The notes: generated by a model from the letters alone, not told the origin. Positions 34,652 through 44,689 are shown, counted from the stretch's first letter. The stretch: DNA of 64,000 nt from Petaurus breviceps papuanus (GCA_028583685.1 JAMXIF010001183.1:11340021-11404020); one strand, 5' to 3'. Translations and numbers: made by a program.

Positions 34652-34750
34652 CTCAAATCTACTTAAACTCGAACTCTTCGAACGGGATTTCTTGCGGAGA
34701 TACACCGAGAAGAATCTACGCACTGTGAACTTCCTCATGCTCGTTTCCAT
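34652..34750 (-). CDS. RPS6KA2: RPS6KA2 (RSK3 kinase) first coding exon, partial gene
   Basis: Encodes the 33-residue N-terminal leader of ribosomal S6 kinase alpha-2, an ERK-activated serine/threonine kinase with two kinase domains. The frame opens METSMRKF and contains RRFFSVYL and KSRSKSSSLSR. As I recall the human protein, it opens MDLSMKKF and shares those blocks, giving 27 of 33 identical. The exon ends in phase 0 at GAG, followed by the donor GTAAAT at 34651-34646. An in-frame TAG at 34802-34804 sits 17 codons upstream. The start has G at -3 and G at +4, a good Kozak context. A second ATG lies at codon 5. The RSK3 leader is the part least like other RSKs and is reported to bind the scaffold mAKAP-beta. 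The kinase domains lie in later exons, outside the window. The exon is too short for an open-frame search. A 119-codon frame on the opposite strand is its shadow. Confidence 0.93.
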
Positions 34751-35130
34751 TGCCCCGTTTGAACTAGCATGCAGGGCCGGGAGCTGCAGTGCTGGGGGGA
34801 GCTAGTGCATCCCCACCTCCCCTATTGTTAAAATCCATGGAAGAGACATTGGCTGCCTTCACAGCATGGGCTTTCCATCCACCCCACCGGGGCTGCCGGA
34901 GCTAGGTGAACAAAAGGCCGGCTCCACGAGCCATTGCAGATTTCCGGGGGCTTCTCAATCGCGAGAGCACCCCAAGCTTTTACTCTCGATCTCTTTCTTT
35001 CCACTGTTTACATTTGAGTGCTGCAAGACTCCCTTTCCCCTCCTCTCCCCTCCCTTCCTCTGCCTTCAGTGCTACTACAGCCAATCACCTTGCGTTTCTG
35101 CTGCATGTATAATTAACCCAAGCAAATGAC
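34751..35130 (-). promoter_or_regulatory. RPS6KA2: Candidate RPS6KA2 5' UTR and promoter, CpG-enriched
   Basis: From about 34440 to 35000 CpG dinucleotides are clearly denser than elsewhere in this AT-rich window (for example ccggggctgccggagc near 34888 and tcgcgagag near 34959). Upstream on the minus strand lie a purine-rich GGGAGGGGAGAGGAGGGG-like tract (complement of about 35030-35062) and an inverted CCAAT box (agccaatca at 35079-35087). No classic TATA box was found. No interspersed repeat interrupts the block. The transcription start is not visible. Confidence 0.6.
34828..34878 (-). other. Possible upstream ORF, 16 codons
   Basis: An ATG at 34878 opens a frame reading MESPCCEG onward and closes with TAA at 34828-34830, 78 bases before the RSK3 start codon. 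It counts as an upstream ORF only if transcription starts to the right of 34878, which the sequence does not show. Confidence 0.25.
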
Positions 35131-35285
35131 AGCTTCCCACTCCCAGGCACAGAGGATTTCAGATAAATATTACATGCGTCTATTGTGTGTACCCCTAGTT
35201 GGTTCCTTTTGGTCTTCTCTAGTGATTTTATTTATTTATTTTTTTTTTCTTTGGAAGCTCACTTCTTTTACACACACGTGTACAA

Positions 35286-35317
<32 letters not shown>

Positions 35318-36090
35318 GAAATACAAAACACAGAGAACCTGATTTTGTTCCGTGGAGGACAAAACTTCCATTTTAAATTGTCAAATATTTTCTTTTAAAG
35401 AGATAATATCATAATGGAGCCCGGTGCTCTGAATACATCTAACTTTTCACGTCTGCATTTTCCTTCCTCTTTCCCTGGGGATGTGCGAAATGCTAGTTAT
35501 CACCATGTCCAGGCAATAGCGGTAACTGGTCAGAAAAGTTGTCTTTGGAAACAATTCCCCACAACGTCTTCTGCAAAGGGATACTTTCTTTACTCCTAGG
35601 CATGTAACAGATTTTGCCAGCCACTCAAGGGGCCCTGACTCCTAACCTTGGGATATCCTCCTTTTTCAGCATATGAAGAACAAAGACACACATCCTGCTT
35701 CATAACCCTCACTCCATATACAGAAAATTACCCAAACAGATGACTTATTAATATATGAATTGAGCATACCCTGAGAGAGGAGTGACCCAGGTCCCTGGGG
35801 GAAGGCTTCTCAGAGGCTGCCTGGCAGCATGACTATACATGATCTGCCTTAAAGGGAAACACATGGTTCTTCTAGTAGGCTTCATTCTAACCACTGTCAG
35901 AAATCAGCAATCTTCAGACCTCTATTAATTTGCCCCTGTTCTCTATCCATAGGCTAACTTTATGAACACAGATATAAAATGAGCTTAATTTTTTAAAATG
36001 ACTCAAGAATTATGAGGATTTCTGAGCTTTTGATGACTTGATCTGATTCCTTTTGATGGAAAATTAATGATCTATTAAACTCAACAAAAA
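35131..36090. other. Upstream flank, no gene recognised
   Basis: Repeat-poor apart from the CA tract. The part at 35400-35660 keeps several CpGs and could belong to the regulatory region. Confidence 0.35.
35289..35317. repeat. (CA)n microsatellite
   Basis: About 14 CA units, 540 bases upstream of the RSK3 start codon on the minus strand. Confidence 0.95.
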
Positions 36091-36094
36091 AATA

Positions 36095-36410
36095 AATTCT
36101 TAGGTCTTTGTAAGATGCCAGGCACCGTGTTAAGTGTTCTGTCTTTGAAGGCAAAAATGAAACAGCCCCTGCCCTCAAAGATCTTATATTCTACTAAAGG
36201 GAAAACAATACATATACATATAAGTAAATTGCATATATTATACATGTGCATATGAGTATATATACATACATGGTAAACATAGACATGGAAATCAATGATA
36301 TACATATAGCTATATAGATATAGTAAATGCAGAGTAATTTGGGATAGAGAACATTAACAACTGAGTAGACCAGGAAAAGCTTCTAGGAAGAGGTGGCATT
36401 TAAAATGATT
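36095..36410 (-). mobile_element. L2 LINE 3' end fragment
   Basis: Antisense terminus (gccaggcaccgtgttaagtg, then ctgccctcaaagatcttata) interrupted by AT-rich words at about 36210-36330, then aaagcttctaggaagaggtg from the same element. Confidence 0.7.
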
Positions 36411-36689
36411 ATGGAGAAGTGGGGGTTCCATCTATGTATAACTTGATCTCTCTCTTATGTACTTGGGATCAAACATTGTAAGTTTGCTTTCCCTTGCATA
36501 AAAATTGCTGTGAGATGCAAAGTGTATGTAAACTTATGTCATATTCAAGAAATTCTGGGTTTGCATGTGCCCCTGTATTGAGGCATATTCATGATTTTAA
36601 TAGAGTCCTATATTATAAAAGAAACCAGAATATAGGTGATCAAAGGGAAACTGTACATTTTTAATCTTCATTTCAGAAGTTAAACCAAC

Positions 36690-36975
36690 AAACATTAAAT
36701 ACCTACTATGTGTCAAGCACTGTGCTAAGCCCTGGGAATACAAAAAAAAAAAAAAAGAGGGGGGAATAATCCTTGTTCTCAAGGAGCTCATAGTCTAATG
36801 GAGGGGTCAACATGCAAACAATTAAGCAAGAGCAAAAGGCAGGATTTTAGCTGTGTCTTGAAGGAAGCCAGGAGGCAAAGACAAGGAGGTAAAGAATTCC
36901 AGGCACTGTGAATATCCATTGAAAAAGAACAGATTGTGAAGATGGAGTCTATTCTAGACTTGTTTTCTAAGAACA
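36690..36975 (-). mobile_element. L2 LINE 3' end fragment
   Basis: Antisense terminus: ctactatgtgtcaagcactg, ctcaaggagctcatagtcta and gtgtcttgaaggaagccagg. An A-run with a G-run interrupts it at 36743-36765. Confidence 0.75.
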
Positions 36976-36979
36976 TTCT

Positions 36980-38635
36980 GGCTTGATAAAACAGAATTGG
37001 AAAAGGAAAGCCAAAGGATTATCCTCAATTCTGCCTCATCTTGAGTTCAAGGGAACAAGCTTATTTTAGAACATAGTAACCTCAAATATACACAGAAGCT
37101 TTTCCATTTCATTTAGGAAGTTAATACTGGAATGACAACTCTTTGTTTAATTTTTGAACTCCCCAAATAAAACAAATGATTTAAAACTAACAGCATATAG
37201 GCATTGTTTCAGATAATTCACACCCCCTACCACAAAGGAAAAAGAAATAATTAAGCTCCATACATGAGTCTCAGGAAGAGAAGGATGAGTACAGACAATG
37301 ACTCGGTCCAATCTTTCCGCATTGTGGTTCAAAGCGCAGACTGGAATCTATTTATCTCTACCACCATGATTTCTCCATTACACTAAAAAGAGCACATGTC
37401 TGTTACTTTGCCTATGAGATCATTCTTATGGCCAAGGAGATTACCATATCCTCTAGGACAAGGGCTTTATTGTATGAGTTGTCAGTTCAGGGGTAGATCA
37501 GAGTGCCCCATGCACTGTGTGGGCAGAGTATGCTAAAAAGTTATTGTGAGGCATTGAGGGAACAGGCAGCCCCATGACCATTGCAATGCAGGCTAAACTG
37601 CCATGGAATTCCCATTCCAACCCACTGATAACTCATTTCTCTATGTCTACTGAATCTTAGAGTGGCTACTGTGGCAATGATTTTTGTCTACTACCTCTCA
37701 GCAACCTTATATCATAGCTTAACATCTTAGTGACTTCAGGTAGACCTCCCCCTTTGCAAGAGGTCAATAACTAAACCATGTCCCTTGCTCTCCCTGCCTT
37801 CAGATTTCACTGTCAGAACATATCTTGGCCCATCATATATGTCTTCTCTCTGTTTCGTAAGTATCCATAGTTCTTGGTAAAATGCCACATCCCCAAGAAT
37901 AATTCAATAGCAGTTGATGATTATGAATAAGGAAGGAAATATGATTTCTAATTAGCCAATTGCACTCAAACACCTGGTGCTATTCAAATATTTCTGACCT
38001 GTATTGAAGATCTCAAGCTTGTGAAAGCCTTGTATCACAAAAGAGGATTAGTAAGTTAATTGAACCCATGATAGGCTAATTTACAGCTCAAATAAAATTA
38101 GCAATAGTAAACCTCTATGTGCTATAAATGGAGAAAACTGATTTTATCTTGGGATTTAAGCTTGGAACAGATGAGTGAAGATTGAAATCACAGAGAAACA
38201 CACTTAAGTAATCAGGCTGGGCAGAGGACAGGGTGAGTAATCTTATCATTTCTCATCTGGTGAGACAGAGCAACCATACTAGTAAGTCCAGCCATAATTT
38301 TCCCAATGAACAAAAGAGGAAGTGGTTTCACCAGGAGGACTGTGCACACACATGTACATAAATTTGAAACCACCAGTTTCCTTGTTCTTTGAAGCTCTTT
38401 AAATAGATTTAAATTCCTCTTCACAGATGTCCAAGGCTGTCCTAGAGCAAAGGTAGTGTGGGTAGTGTCCTGTGTAGTATGATTTGAGGGGTACCCAAAG
38501 ACTTGTCTGGTCATAATTCTCTTTCCCACTTGCCTGCCCCAATTCCTCAAGTTTGGAAATCACCCTACTGGGAGTCTTCTGGAAATGTGCACATTTGATG
38601 CATCATGGCATTAACCAAAAGATATAGCAGGGCAT
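36980..38635. other. No recognised feature
   Basis: Unique-looking flank. The 112-codon minus-strand frame at 38212-38550 has no domain that I recognise. Confidence 0.35.
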
Positions 38636-38639
38636 ATTT

Positions 38640-38745
38640 GAAAGAGCATTTGATTGGGAATTGAGATCACTGATATCAAGATCAATCTTTGCTGCTGGCA
38701 AGCTATGTGACCTTGCATAAATTACATAACTTCTCTGGGTTTTTA
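38640..38745 (+). repeat. MIR fragment
   Basis: Sense copy: agagcatttgattgggaatt, gctatgtgaccttgcataaa, ttacataacttctctggg. Confidence 0.65.
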
Positions 38746-38749
38746 GTTC

Positions 38750-39170
38750 AGCATTTACCATTATTAAGTAACTGCAATGTACTTTTTCTTTTCTCCAATG
38801 CATCCTTCATGAAACTGCTAAACTATTTTTTCTAATGTTTATATCTATGAAATAACATGAAATAAATACATATCCATAATGCAAAGAATACATGATAAAT
38901 GCATGAGAAGGTACAAACCAAATGCTATTTGAGTATTACTTCCAGCTTTGACATTTGATGATTCTCTTTTTTAATTAGTTGGCTGCTAAGCTTTATTAAA
39001 TAAAACCTTAGTCAACAGATCCCAGGAGCATATGTATTTTTATAGGGGATTAAAAGACAAATGTTCAGGACCCTAAAGAAAAAGTCTATATTGGTAAAAA
39101 TCTATATTGGTATAATTGGAAAGAAAAAAAAAGGAATGTAGAGTTGATACTTTGGAGTAAGGGACACTTT
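38750..39170. other. No recognised feature
   Basis: Unique-looking AT-rich sequence. Confidence 0.4.
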
Positions 39171-39188
39171 CACATTCCCATACATTTT

Positions 39189-39342
39189 TTTTTAAAGCAA
39201 TCAGGGTTAAGTAAGTTGCTCAAGGTTACACGGCCAGTTGTTATTTCTGGGTGTGGTGCTAAGTATTTGAGCCCGGATTTGATCCCCAGGTCATCCCGAC
39301 ACTGGAGCTGGTGCTCTTACTTGCTGAGCCACCTGGCTGCCC
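39189..39342 (-). repeat. tRNA-derived SINE, unit A of a trimer
   Basis: Antisense copy of the cacggccag subfamily, with a poly-T tail at its left end and the head gagccacctggctgcccc at its right. It joins unit B directly. The left copy of the array's flanking duplication, ttcccatacatttt, is at 39175-39188. Confidence 0.9.
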
Positions 39343-39495
39343 CTAAGCAATTGGGGTTAAGTAACTTGCCCAAGGTTACTCGGCCCAGGTGTTTCTGGGT
39401 GGGTGCTAAGTGTCTGAGCCTGGATTCAATCCCCAGGTCATCCCAACGCTGGAGCTGGTGATCTTCCTTGCTGGCTGTGCTACCCGGCCGCCCCA
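39343..39495 (-). repeat. tRNA-derived SINE, unit B of a trimer (no A-tail)
   Basis: Antisense copy of the same subfamily, starting taagcaattggggttaagt straight after unit A's head. It has no tail of its own, so A and B behave as a fused dimer. Confidence 0.88.
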
Positions 39496-39652
39496 AAATC
39501 TTTTTTGTTTTTTTGCAGGGCAGTTGAGGTTAAGTGACTTGCCTAAGGTCACATGGCTAGTTTTTGTGTTAAGTGTCTGAGGCTGGATTTGAACTCAGGT
39601 CCTCCTGACTCCAGGGCCAGTGCTCTATTCACTGCACCACCTGGCCACCCCT
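39496..39652 (-). repeat. tRNA-derived SINE, unit C of a trimer
   Basis: Antisense copy of the other SINE subfamily, with its own T-rich tail and the head gcaccacctggccacccc. It is followed by ttcccgtacatttt at 39653-39666, the partner of the duplication to the left of unit A. Confidence 0.88.
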
Positions 39653-39744
39653 TTCCCGTACATTTTATAGGTGAATTCTTTCTAAGGCCAACTCTGTACA
39701 AGGACAAAAAGGCAAGGCAATGTGAACCTGAGGATGTGGTGTAG

Positions 39745-39930
39745 AGATCATAGGGTTTTAGATTTAGAGTAGGAGAGGACCTAAAAGTCGTCCAAAACAA
39801 GTCACTTATATTTCATATTAGGAAGATGAAGCCCAGAAAGGTTAGGTAATTTACAAAGGTAGAAAATGATAGGGCCAGGATTTGGATTCATGTTCTCTTG
39901 ATCCAAATCTCTTTTACATTATATTACCAT
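39745..39930 (-). repeat. MIR/Mar-like SINE fossil
   Basis: Antisense copy: agggttttagatttagagta, gatgaagcccagaaaggtta, gggccaggatttggattcat. Confidence 0.7.
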
Positions 39931-40094
39931 ATTTCACTCTTTGAACTTTACCCTCAAATTAACTGATTTTATTTCATATTCAAGCTGTCTAGAAAATTAC
40001 AAGACACTAAATCTATTCTTAGGCATGGTACAAAAACAATACACTTCTTAGGACTAGTTCACCAGTTCTTTTGTCTGATTTGGTTCATGGATGA

Positions 40095-40310
40095 GAATAA
40101 TAACTGACATTTACATAGTAATTTATTACCAAGAGCTTTGCATATACAGAATGATCCTCACAACCAAGCATGTGGGATAGATACCATTTTATAGATGAAG
40201 AAAACAAAGAGGCTAGACCACCTGTCCATCATCACACACACAGACAGTAGGTGCTTGAGACAATGTTTGAACAACTCTCTTTGATCGAAATCTATTGTCC
40301 TTTCCCCTAT
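40095..40310 (-). repeat. MIR fossil
   Basis: Antisense copy: taactgacatttacatagta, caagagctttgcatatacag, accattttatagatgaagaa and gacaatgtttgaacaactct. Confidence 0.75.
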
Positions 40311-40324
40311 ATTCATAAGATTGT

Positions 40325-40520
40325 AGGATGTAGGGTTGGAAGTGACCTCATAGGTAATCTAGTCCAATTTTCTCATTTTAATTGATGAAGAACTGAGGTT
40401 CAGAGAGACTACGTCACCAATCCAAGATCTCCCAGAGAGTAAATAATAAAACTGGGATTCAAGTCCAGGTCTTTTGATTCCAAATTCCATGTACTTTGTA
40501 CTGTACTATATGACCTCTTA
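40325..40520 (-). repeat. MIR/Mar-like SINE fossil
   Basis: Antisense copy: gggttggaagtgacctcata, ttgatgaagaactgaggttc, aactgggattcaagtccagg. Confidence 0.75.
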
Positions 40521-40539
40521 ACTGAAGACAATTACATAA

Positions 40540-41300
40540 TGACAACCTTTTAGAATTGGAAGGGGTCTCAGTGGCCATCCAATCTAACCCATATCTGAAA
40601 AGGTATTCACACTACTTTGGACCCAGCAAGGAGCCATACAATTTCCGCTTAAGATGTCCAAGAAGAGGAAAATGAATTCCTTCCTGAGGTGGCTCATTCC
40701 ATTTTCAGAAAACACAAATTGCTTAGGAAGTTCTTCCTGACAGCAATCTTAAATTTGCCGCTCTATGGTTTCCACCCATTTGTTTGCCTTCTGGGGCCAA
40801 ATGGAAAAAGTTAATTCCTCTTCCACATGAAAACTTTTCAAATAATTGAGGATAAATTTAATCCCCCTCCCCACCAGGACTCTCTTCTCTAGGTTAAATG
40901 TTCCTAGTTCTTTCAACCAATCCTTATTTGGCATAAACTCAAAGCTCTTGCCATTTTTCCTTGCCCTCTTCTGGAAATTCTCCAGCTTTATCAGTCCCTT
41001 CCCAAACTGGCATATGGAATCGAACATAAAAAACCAGGTGTGATATGATGAGGGTAGAGGATAGAGGAATTAGCACCATCTTAATTCTGGTGCCTATGCT
41101 TTTCTTCATGTAGGCCAAGATCATATTAACTCTTTTTGGCTGCCATATCACACTATTAACTCATGATTAGCTCGGAGTATATACAATTCCCAGATCTCTT
41201 TCAGATAAATTGCTGCTTATCAATGCTTTTGCCATATTGCACTTTAAAAGTTTATTTTTTGATCCTATGTATAAATTCATCACTAGAAAAAAATAATTTT
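40540..41300 (-). mobile_element. CR1/L3-type LINE, 3' region
   Basis: Long antisense copy: agaattggaaggggtctcag, ttaggaagttcttcctgaca, ctctaggttaaatgttccta, ttctggaaattctccagctt, ggctgccatatcacactatt and cccagatctctttcagataa. It resumes at 41515 after a SINE insertion. A 92-codon minus frame covers part of it but has internal stops around it. Confidence 0.75.
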
Positions 41301-41302
41301 AG

Positions 41303-41475
41303 GGGTGGCTAGGTGGTGCAGTGAATAAGGCACCGGCCCTGAAGTTGGAAGGACCTGAGTTCGGATCCAGCCTCAGACATTTAATACCTAGTAGCCGTGT
41401 GGCTTTGGGCAAGTCACTTAACCCCAATTGCCCTGCCTTCCTCCCTCCAAAATAGAAAAAAAAATTCAAAATTAA
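41303..41475 (+). repeat. tRNA-derived SINE inserted in CR1
   Basis: Sense copy, head ggggtggctaggtggtgcag, B-box-like gagttcggatcc, tail ccccaattgccctgccttcc and A-rich end. Flanking aaaaaataatttta and aaaaataaattta words are consistent with a target-site duplication. Confidence 0.85.
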
Positions 41476-41514
41476 AAAAGAAATCTAAAAAAATATAAAT
41501 AAATGAAAAAAAAA

Positions 41515-41670
41515 TAAATTTAACCCAGTGTTATCTGTCAGGATCTTTGGGGAATCTGATGCTATCATCTAAAATCTTAACTGACCCTTCCAGTTTTGAG
41601 TCATCCACATATTTGTTAAGGTTTCCTTCTCCTAAAAGGCTTGCATTGCAATTTTTTGACAGCTCTTTTT
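41515..41670 (-). mobile_element. CR1/L3-type LINE, continuation
   Basis: ttatctgtcaggatctttgg and cagttttgagtcatccacat continue the CR1 alignment across the inserted SINE. Confidence 0.6.
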
Positions 41671-41689
41671 TGTTACTTGACACTTAAAC

Positions 41690-42740
41690 ACCCAAGAAGT
41701 TATAGACCTTATTGCTTATTGGAAAGATTTTCTGTCCCAGAAATTGACAGAAATAGAGGAAATGGTGAAATTACAATTTGAAAGGAAAAGTAGAGCAAGG
41801 TAGATGGGGGAGAGAAAAGCAATGTGGTAAACAAACACTGTCTGGACCTCTGTTTCTCTGAATTACAGGAACATTCCCTCACCTTCACCATCGTTTAAGT
41901 ACAAATATACTTACTCTGGTCAAGCACAGATGTTTGAAAAAAAAAAAAGCCTGAAGATTTACTGAGCTTGGGAAGAAAGGCATATAGAAATAAATAGTTA
42001 GGCTAGAAGGGAAAAGCTTCCTGAAGGAGACAAATTAAGAGCAAAGATAGAAGATAAAGAGGGAGTATTAATGAAGAATGTCAGTTAGATTCAGAGGTAC
42101 AGGATAGAGAAAGCTGCAAATGGACAGAAAAGTACCAAGAGGGTGATAGAATACAAAGAAATAGAGTGATAAGAATGGAGAGCTTGTGTCCAAGTAATGA
42201 ATGCAAAGAAAAGGAAAAAGTACAGAGACTGTTATAGACACAAAGGGAAAGAATTCAAGGAGCCAGGAGCAGATGGATGGTAAAAGAGTTAAGTGCAGAG
42301 AAAGGCATGAGATGTGCGTACCTCTGACATTCATATGAGAAGGACAGAAACTGAAGAGGACTTGTACCTACAGCCAGGACACTACATAAGGATATACTAG
42401 CCCTATGAAAGCAGAGCACAAGAAAGACGTGTGCCTCAAGAGGGAACAGAGAAAGGGACTTGAAGAAGCCTTGATACTTTCCCTGTGTTTATAGGCATCG
42501 ACAAAGGCTAAGAAATGAAACATTAGCTGACATCTGAGTTTAAAAAATGATCTGGGAGAAAAGGGGAAGCAGGGAGAGCAGTAATCAGAAACATTTTCTT
42601 CTACCAAGAAAGTCCTAGCCATATGCCATGGCCACTGTTCAGTCTTTGACTACTATAGGATTATCAGATAAATATGGCTCATGGTGGGGGAGGGTACAAA
42701 AATACTCTGGGAGCTTTCAAAGAGCTACACAATCCCTTGC
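41690..42740. other. Purine-rich flank without recognised feature
   Basis: From about 41950 to 42600 the plus strand is rich in A and G. This makes the minus strand look like long pyrimidine-coded frames (88 and 84 codons) that carry no domain. Decayed L2 is possible but unproven. Confidence 0.35.
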
Positions 42741-42754
42741 AAAAATCTCTCTTT

Positions 42755-42919
42755 CTAGGGGCGGTCAGGTAGCACAGCGAGTAAGAGCACCGGCTCCAGT
42801 GTCAGAGCGACCTGGAGATCGAATCCCAGGTTCAGACACTTAGCACCCACCCAGAAACACCTGGCCGTGTAACCTTGAGCAAGTTACTTAACCCCAATTG
42901 CTTTTAAAAAAAAAAAAAG
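42755..42919 (+). repeat. tRNA-derived SINE (cacggccag subfamily), recent
   Basis: Sense copy with head ggggcggtcaggtagcacag, B-box gatcgaatccc, the diagnostic acacctggccgtgtaacc block and an A-tail. The perfect 11-base duplication aatctctcttt lies at 42744-42754 and 42920-42930. Confidence 0.9.
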
Positions 42920-42934
42920 AATCTCTCTTTTAAG

Positions 42935-43520
42935 GATTTAAGAAAGAATAAAAACTTTGAGAAGACCCAAAACAGAGAAATGCCACACTCAAGGATACAA
43001 ACTGATAGCTTGTCTTACTGCATGGGTTATTCAGCAATACTTCCTTAATAGGTACATTAATAAAATGCAGATGAATTCAACTTTTCTTTCAAGTTGGTGG
43101 ACTTTATAGTTAGAAAGCTCAATGTCATTGTCATTGTAATTGTAGAGTTCATACGATTTCTTTTAGAGGAAGATCACAAGAAAAGCAATTGGATGATATC
43201 TTTGGACTCAAGGGTCAAGTAGAATTGAAGTTAGCTTTTGTGTGGATCTTAACGGGTGACTCCATTTCCAGTGAATGCCACATCACTGCTGGTGATTTCC
43301 CAGGGCTCATGAAGAGAGTCACAAGATCTGACAGTTGCACAGCGTCTCGGTGGCTTAGTGAAACCCATACACAAGAGGAGTCCCACTATAACATACTCAA
43401 CACATGACCGTCTCTTTAAAGACCTACGACTCTCTTCTTTCCCTTCTACAGTATTTCTTCAAATATGCTATGAACTTGGAAATGAAATGGCCAAGGGAAG
43501 TACAATTAGCCAGCCCAAGC
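42935..43520. other. No recognised feature
   Basis: Unique-looking sequence. The 72-codon plus frame at 43189-43407 has no recognisable domain. Confidence 0.35.
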
Positions 43521-43535
43521 CCTAAGTGAGGCATG

Positions 43536-43650
43536 TAGATGAGATGGCTCAGTGGATAAAGCATCAGGAAGACCTGAGTTCAAATGTGGCCTCAGACACT
43601 TATTAGCTGTGTGACCCTGGACAAGTCACTTAATCTCTATTTGCCTTGGA
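43536..43650 (+). repeat. Mar-1-type CORE-SINE, 5' half
   Basis: Sense copy from gatggctcagtggataaagc to ctctatttgccttgg. It stops there, and another Mar-1 begins at once. Confidence 0.8.
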
Positions 43651-43651
43651 A

Positions 43652-43880
43652 CTAGGTAGGTCGCTCAGTGGATAGAGAGCTGGACTTGGAGTCAGGAAGA
43701 TTTGAATTCAAACATGGCCTCAGACACTCACTAGCTGTGTGACCATTTAACAGCAAAACATTTAATCTCTGTTTGTCTTAAGCCACTAGAGAAGGAAACA
43801 GCAAACCACTTGGGTATCCTTACCAGGAAAATCCCATACAGAGTCACAAAGAGTTGTATGTGAGGAAACAACCGCAACCC
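43652..43880 (+). repeat. Mar-1-type CORE-SINE
   Basis: Nearly complete sense copy from taggtaggtcgctcagtgga to an RTE-like tail (agagtcacaaagagttgtat). It is directly downstream of the truncated copy, giving a tandem pair. Confidence 0.8.
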
Positions 43881-43939
43881 CAAAGCCCTATTTGCCAGCA
43901 GCCTCATCCCTAAGATAAGCAGCTGCAAAGGACCCTAAG

Positions 43940-44200
43940 GATTCGTCCCATAGGCCAATTTCTTTGAAGAAGATCACATTAAGAAGGCCCTCTAGTGTTT
44001 GTGGACTTAATATAATCAGCACAATGTCATCCACAAGCAGAAACATCTGGATACTTTTTCTGTGAACATAGAATCTCTTTTCTAATTGACTGTGTGCAGA
44101 ATATCTGCCATGACAATAGCAAACACATGTTTCATCCAGAGATATTGTAAGGATAATCTGGTTTAGCTAAGACTCATGCCAAGCTCTCTGTGGGACTTGG
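43940..44200 (-). mobile_element. RTE/BovB-type LINE reverse-transcriptase fragment
   Basis: The minus-strand reading contains LEKRFYVHRKSIQMFLLVDDIVLI. This aligns with the RTE block that reads roughly NWEKRGI..GRKL..LRFADDIVLI around the catalytic YADD/FADD motif. The first catalytic aspartate pair is kept as VDD. The rest is decayed. Confidence 0.55.
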
Positions 44201-44459
44201 GATTCTTCCTCCACTGCTTTTCAACTGTTTGTGAGACGATTCTGTTCATATTCTTCAGTTATCTGCTCTTTGGCCACATTCCTATAATGCTATGGTCCTC
44301 TGGCTTCCAGCTCTCACTCTCTTGATTAGTGAGAATTCACAGCATGCTATTCTCCAATCATTTTCATGCTTAACACAGGCTCATGTGCCTTCACTCTTCT
44401 CCTTTCTTATCTTGAGTTCTGGGGAATTGTGATCAAATCAACATTAGCATTCCTGGAAA

Positions 44460-44685
44460 GGCCTTACCAGACAATTGTTCTGTGACTTCCCTCACCATTC
44501 CTGTGATTTTCCATATCAAAACACCCTTCTCTGGCCACCCCCCATCTCCAAGTACCTTGTCTTTCCCTATATTCTAATATATGCTTCTTAAAGGCAGCAA
44601 CTGTCTTTCTTGTATTTGTGTCTACAACACTTAGCACAGTTCTGGAACCTAATAAGTGCTTAACAAAATGCTTTTTCATTCATTC
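44460..44685 (+). mobile_element. L2 LINE 3' end
   Basis: Sense terminus: ctgtgacttccctcaccatt, attctaatatatgcttctta, aaggcagcaactgtctttct and cttagcacagttctggaac, then aagtgcttaacaaaatgc. Confidence 0.75.
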
Positions 44686-44689
44686 ATTC

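Noticed and set aside
34446-34805. 119-codon plus-strand open frame
   Set aside because: It overlaps the RSK3 exon on the opposite strand and shows no domain. The minus strand gives the recognisable protein with splice donor and start context.
42068-42622. Two minus-strand frames of 84-88 codons
   Set aside because: The plus strand is purine-rich here, which lowers the stop count on the minus strand. No domain or splice context was found.
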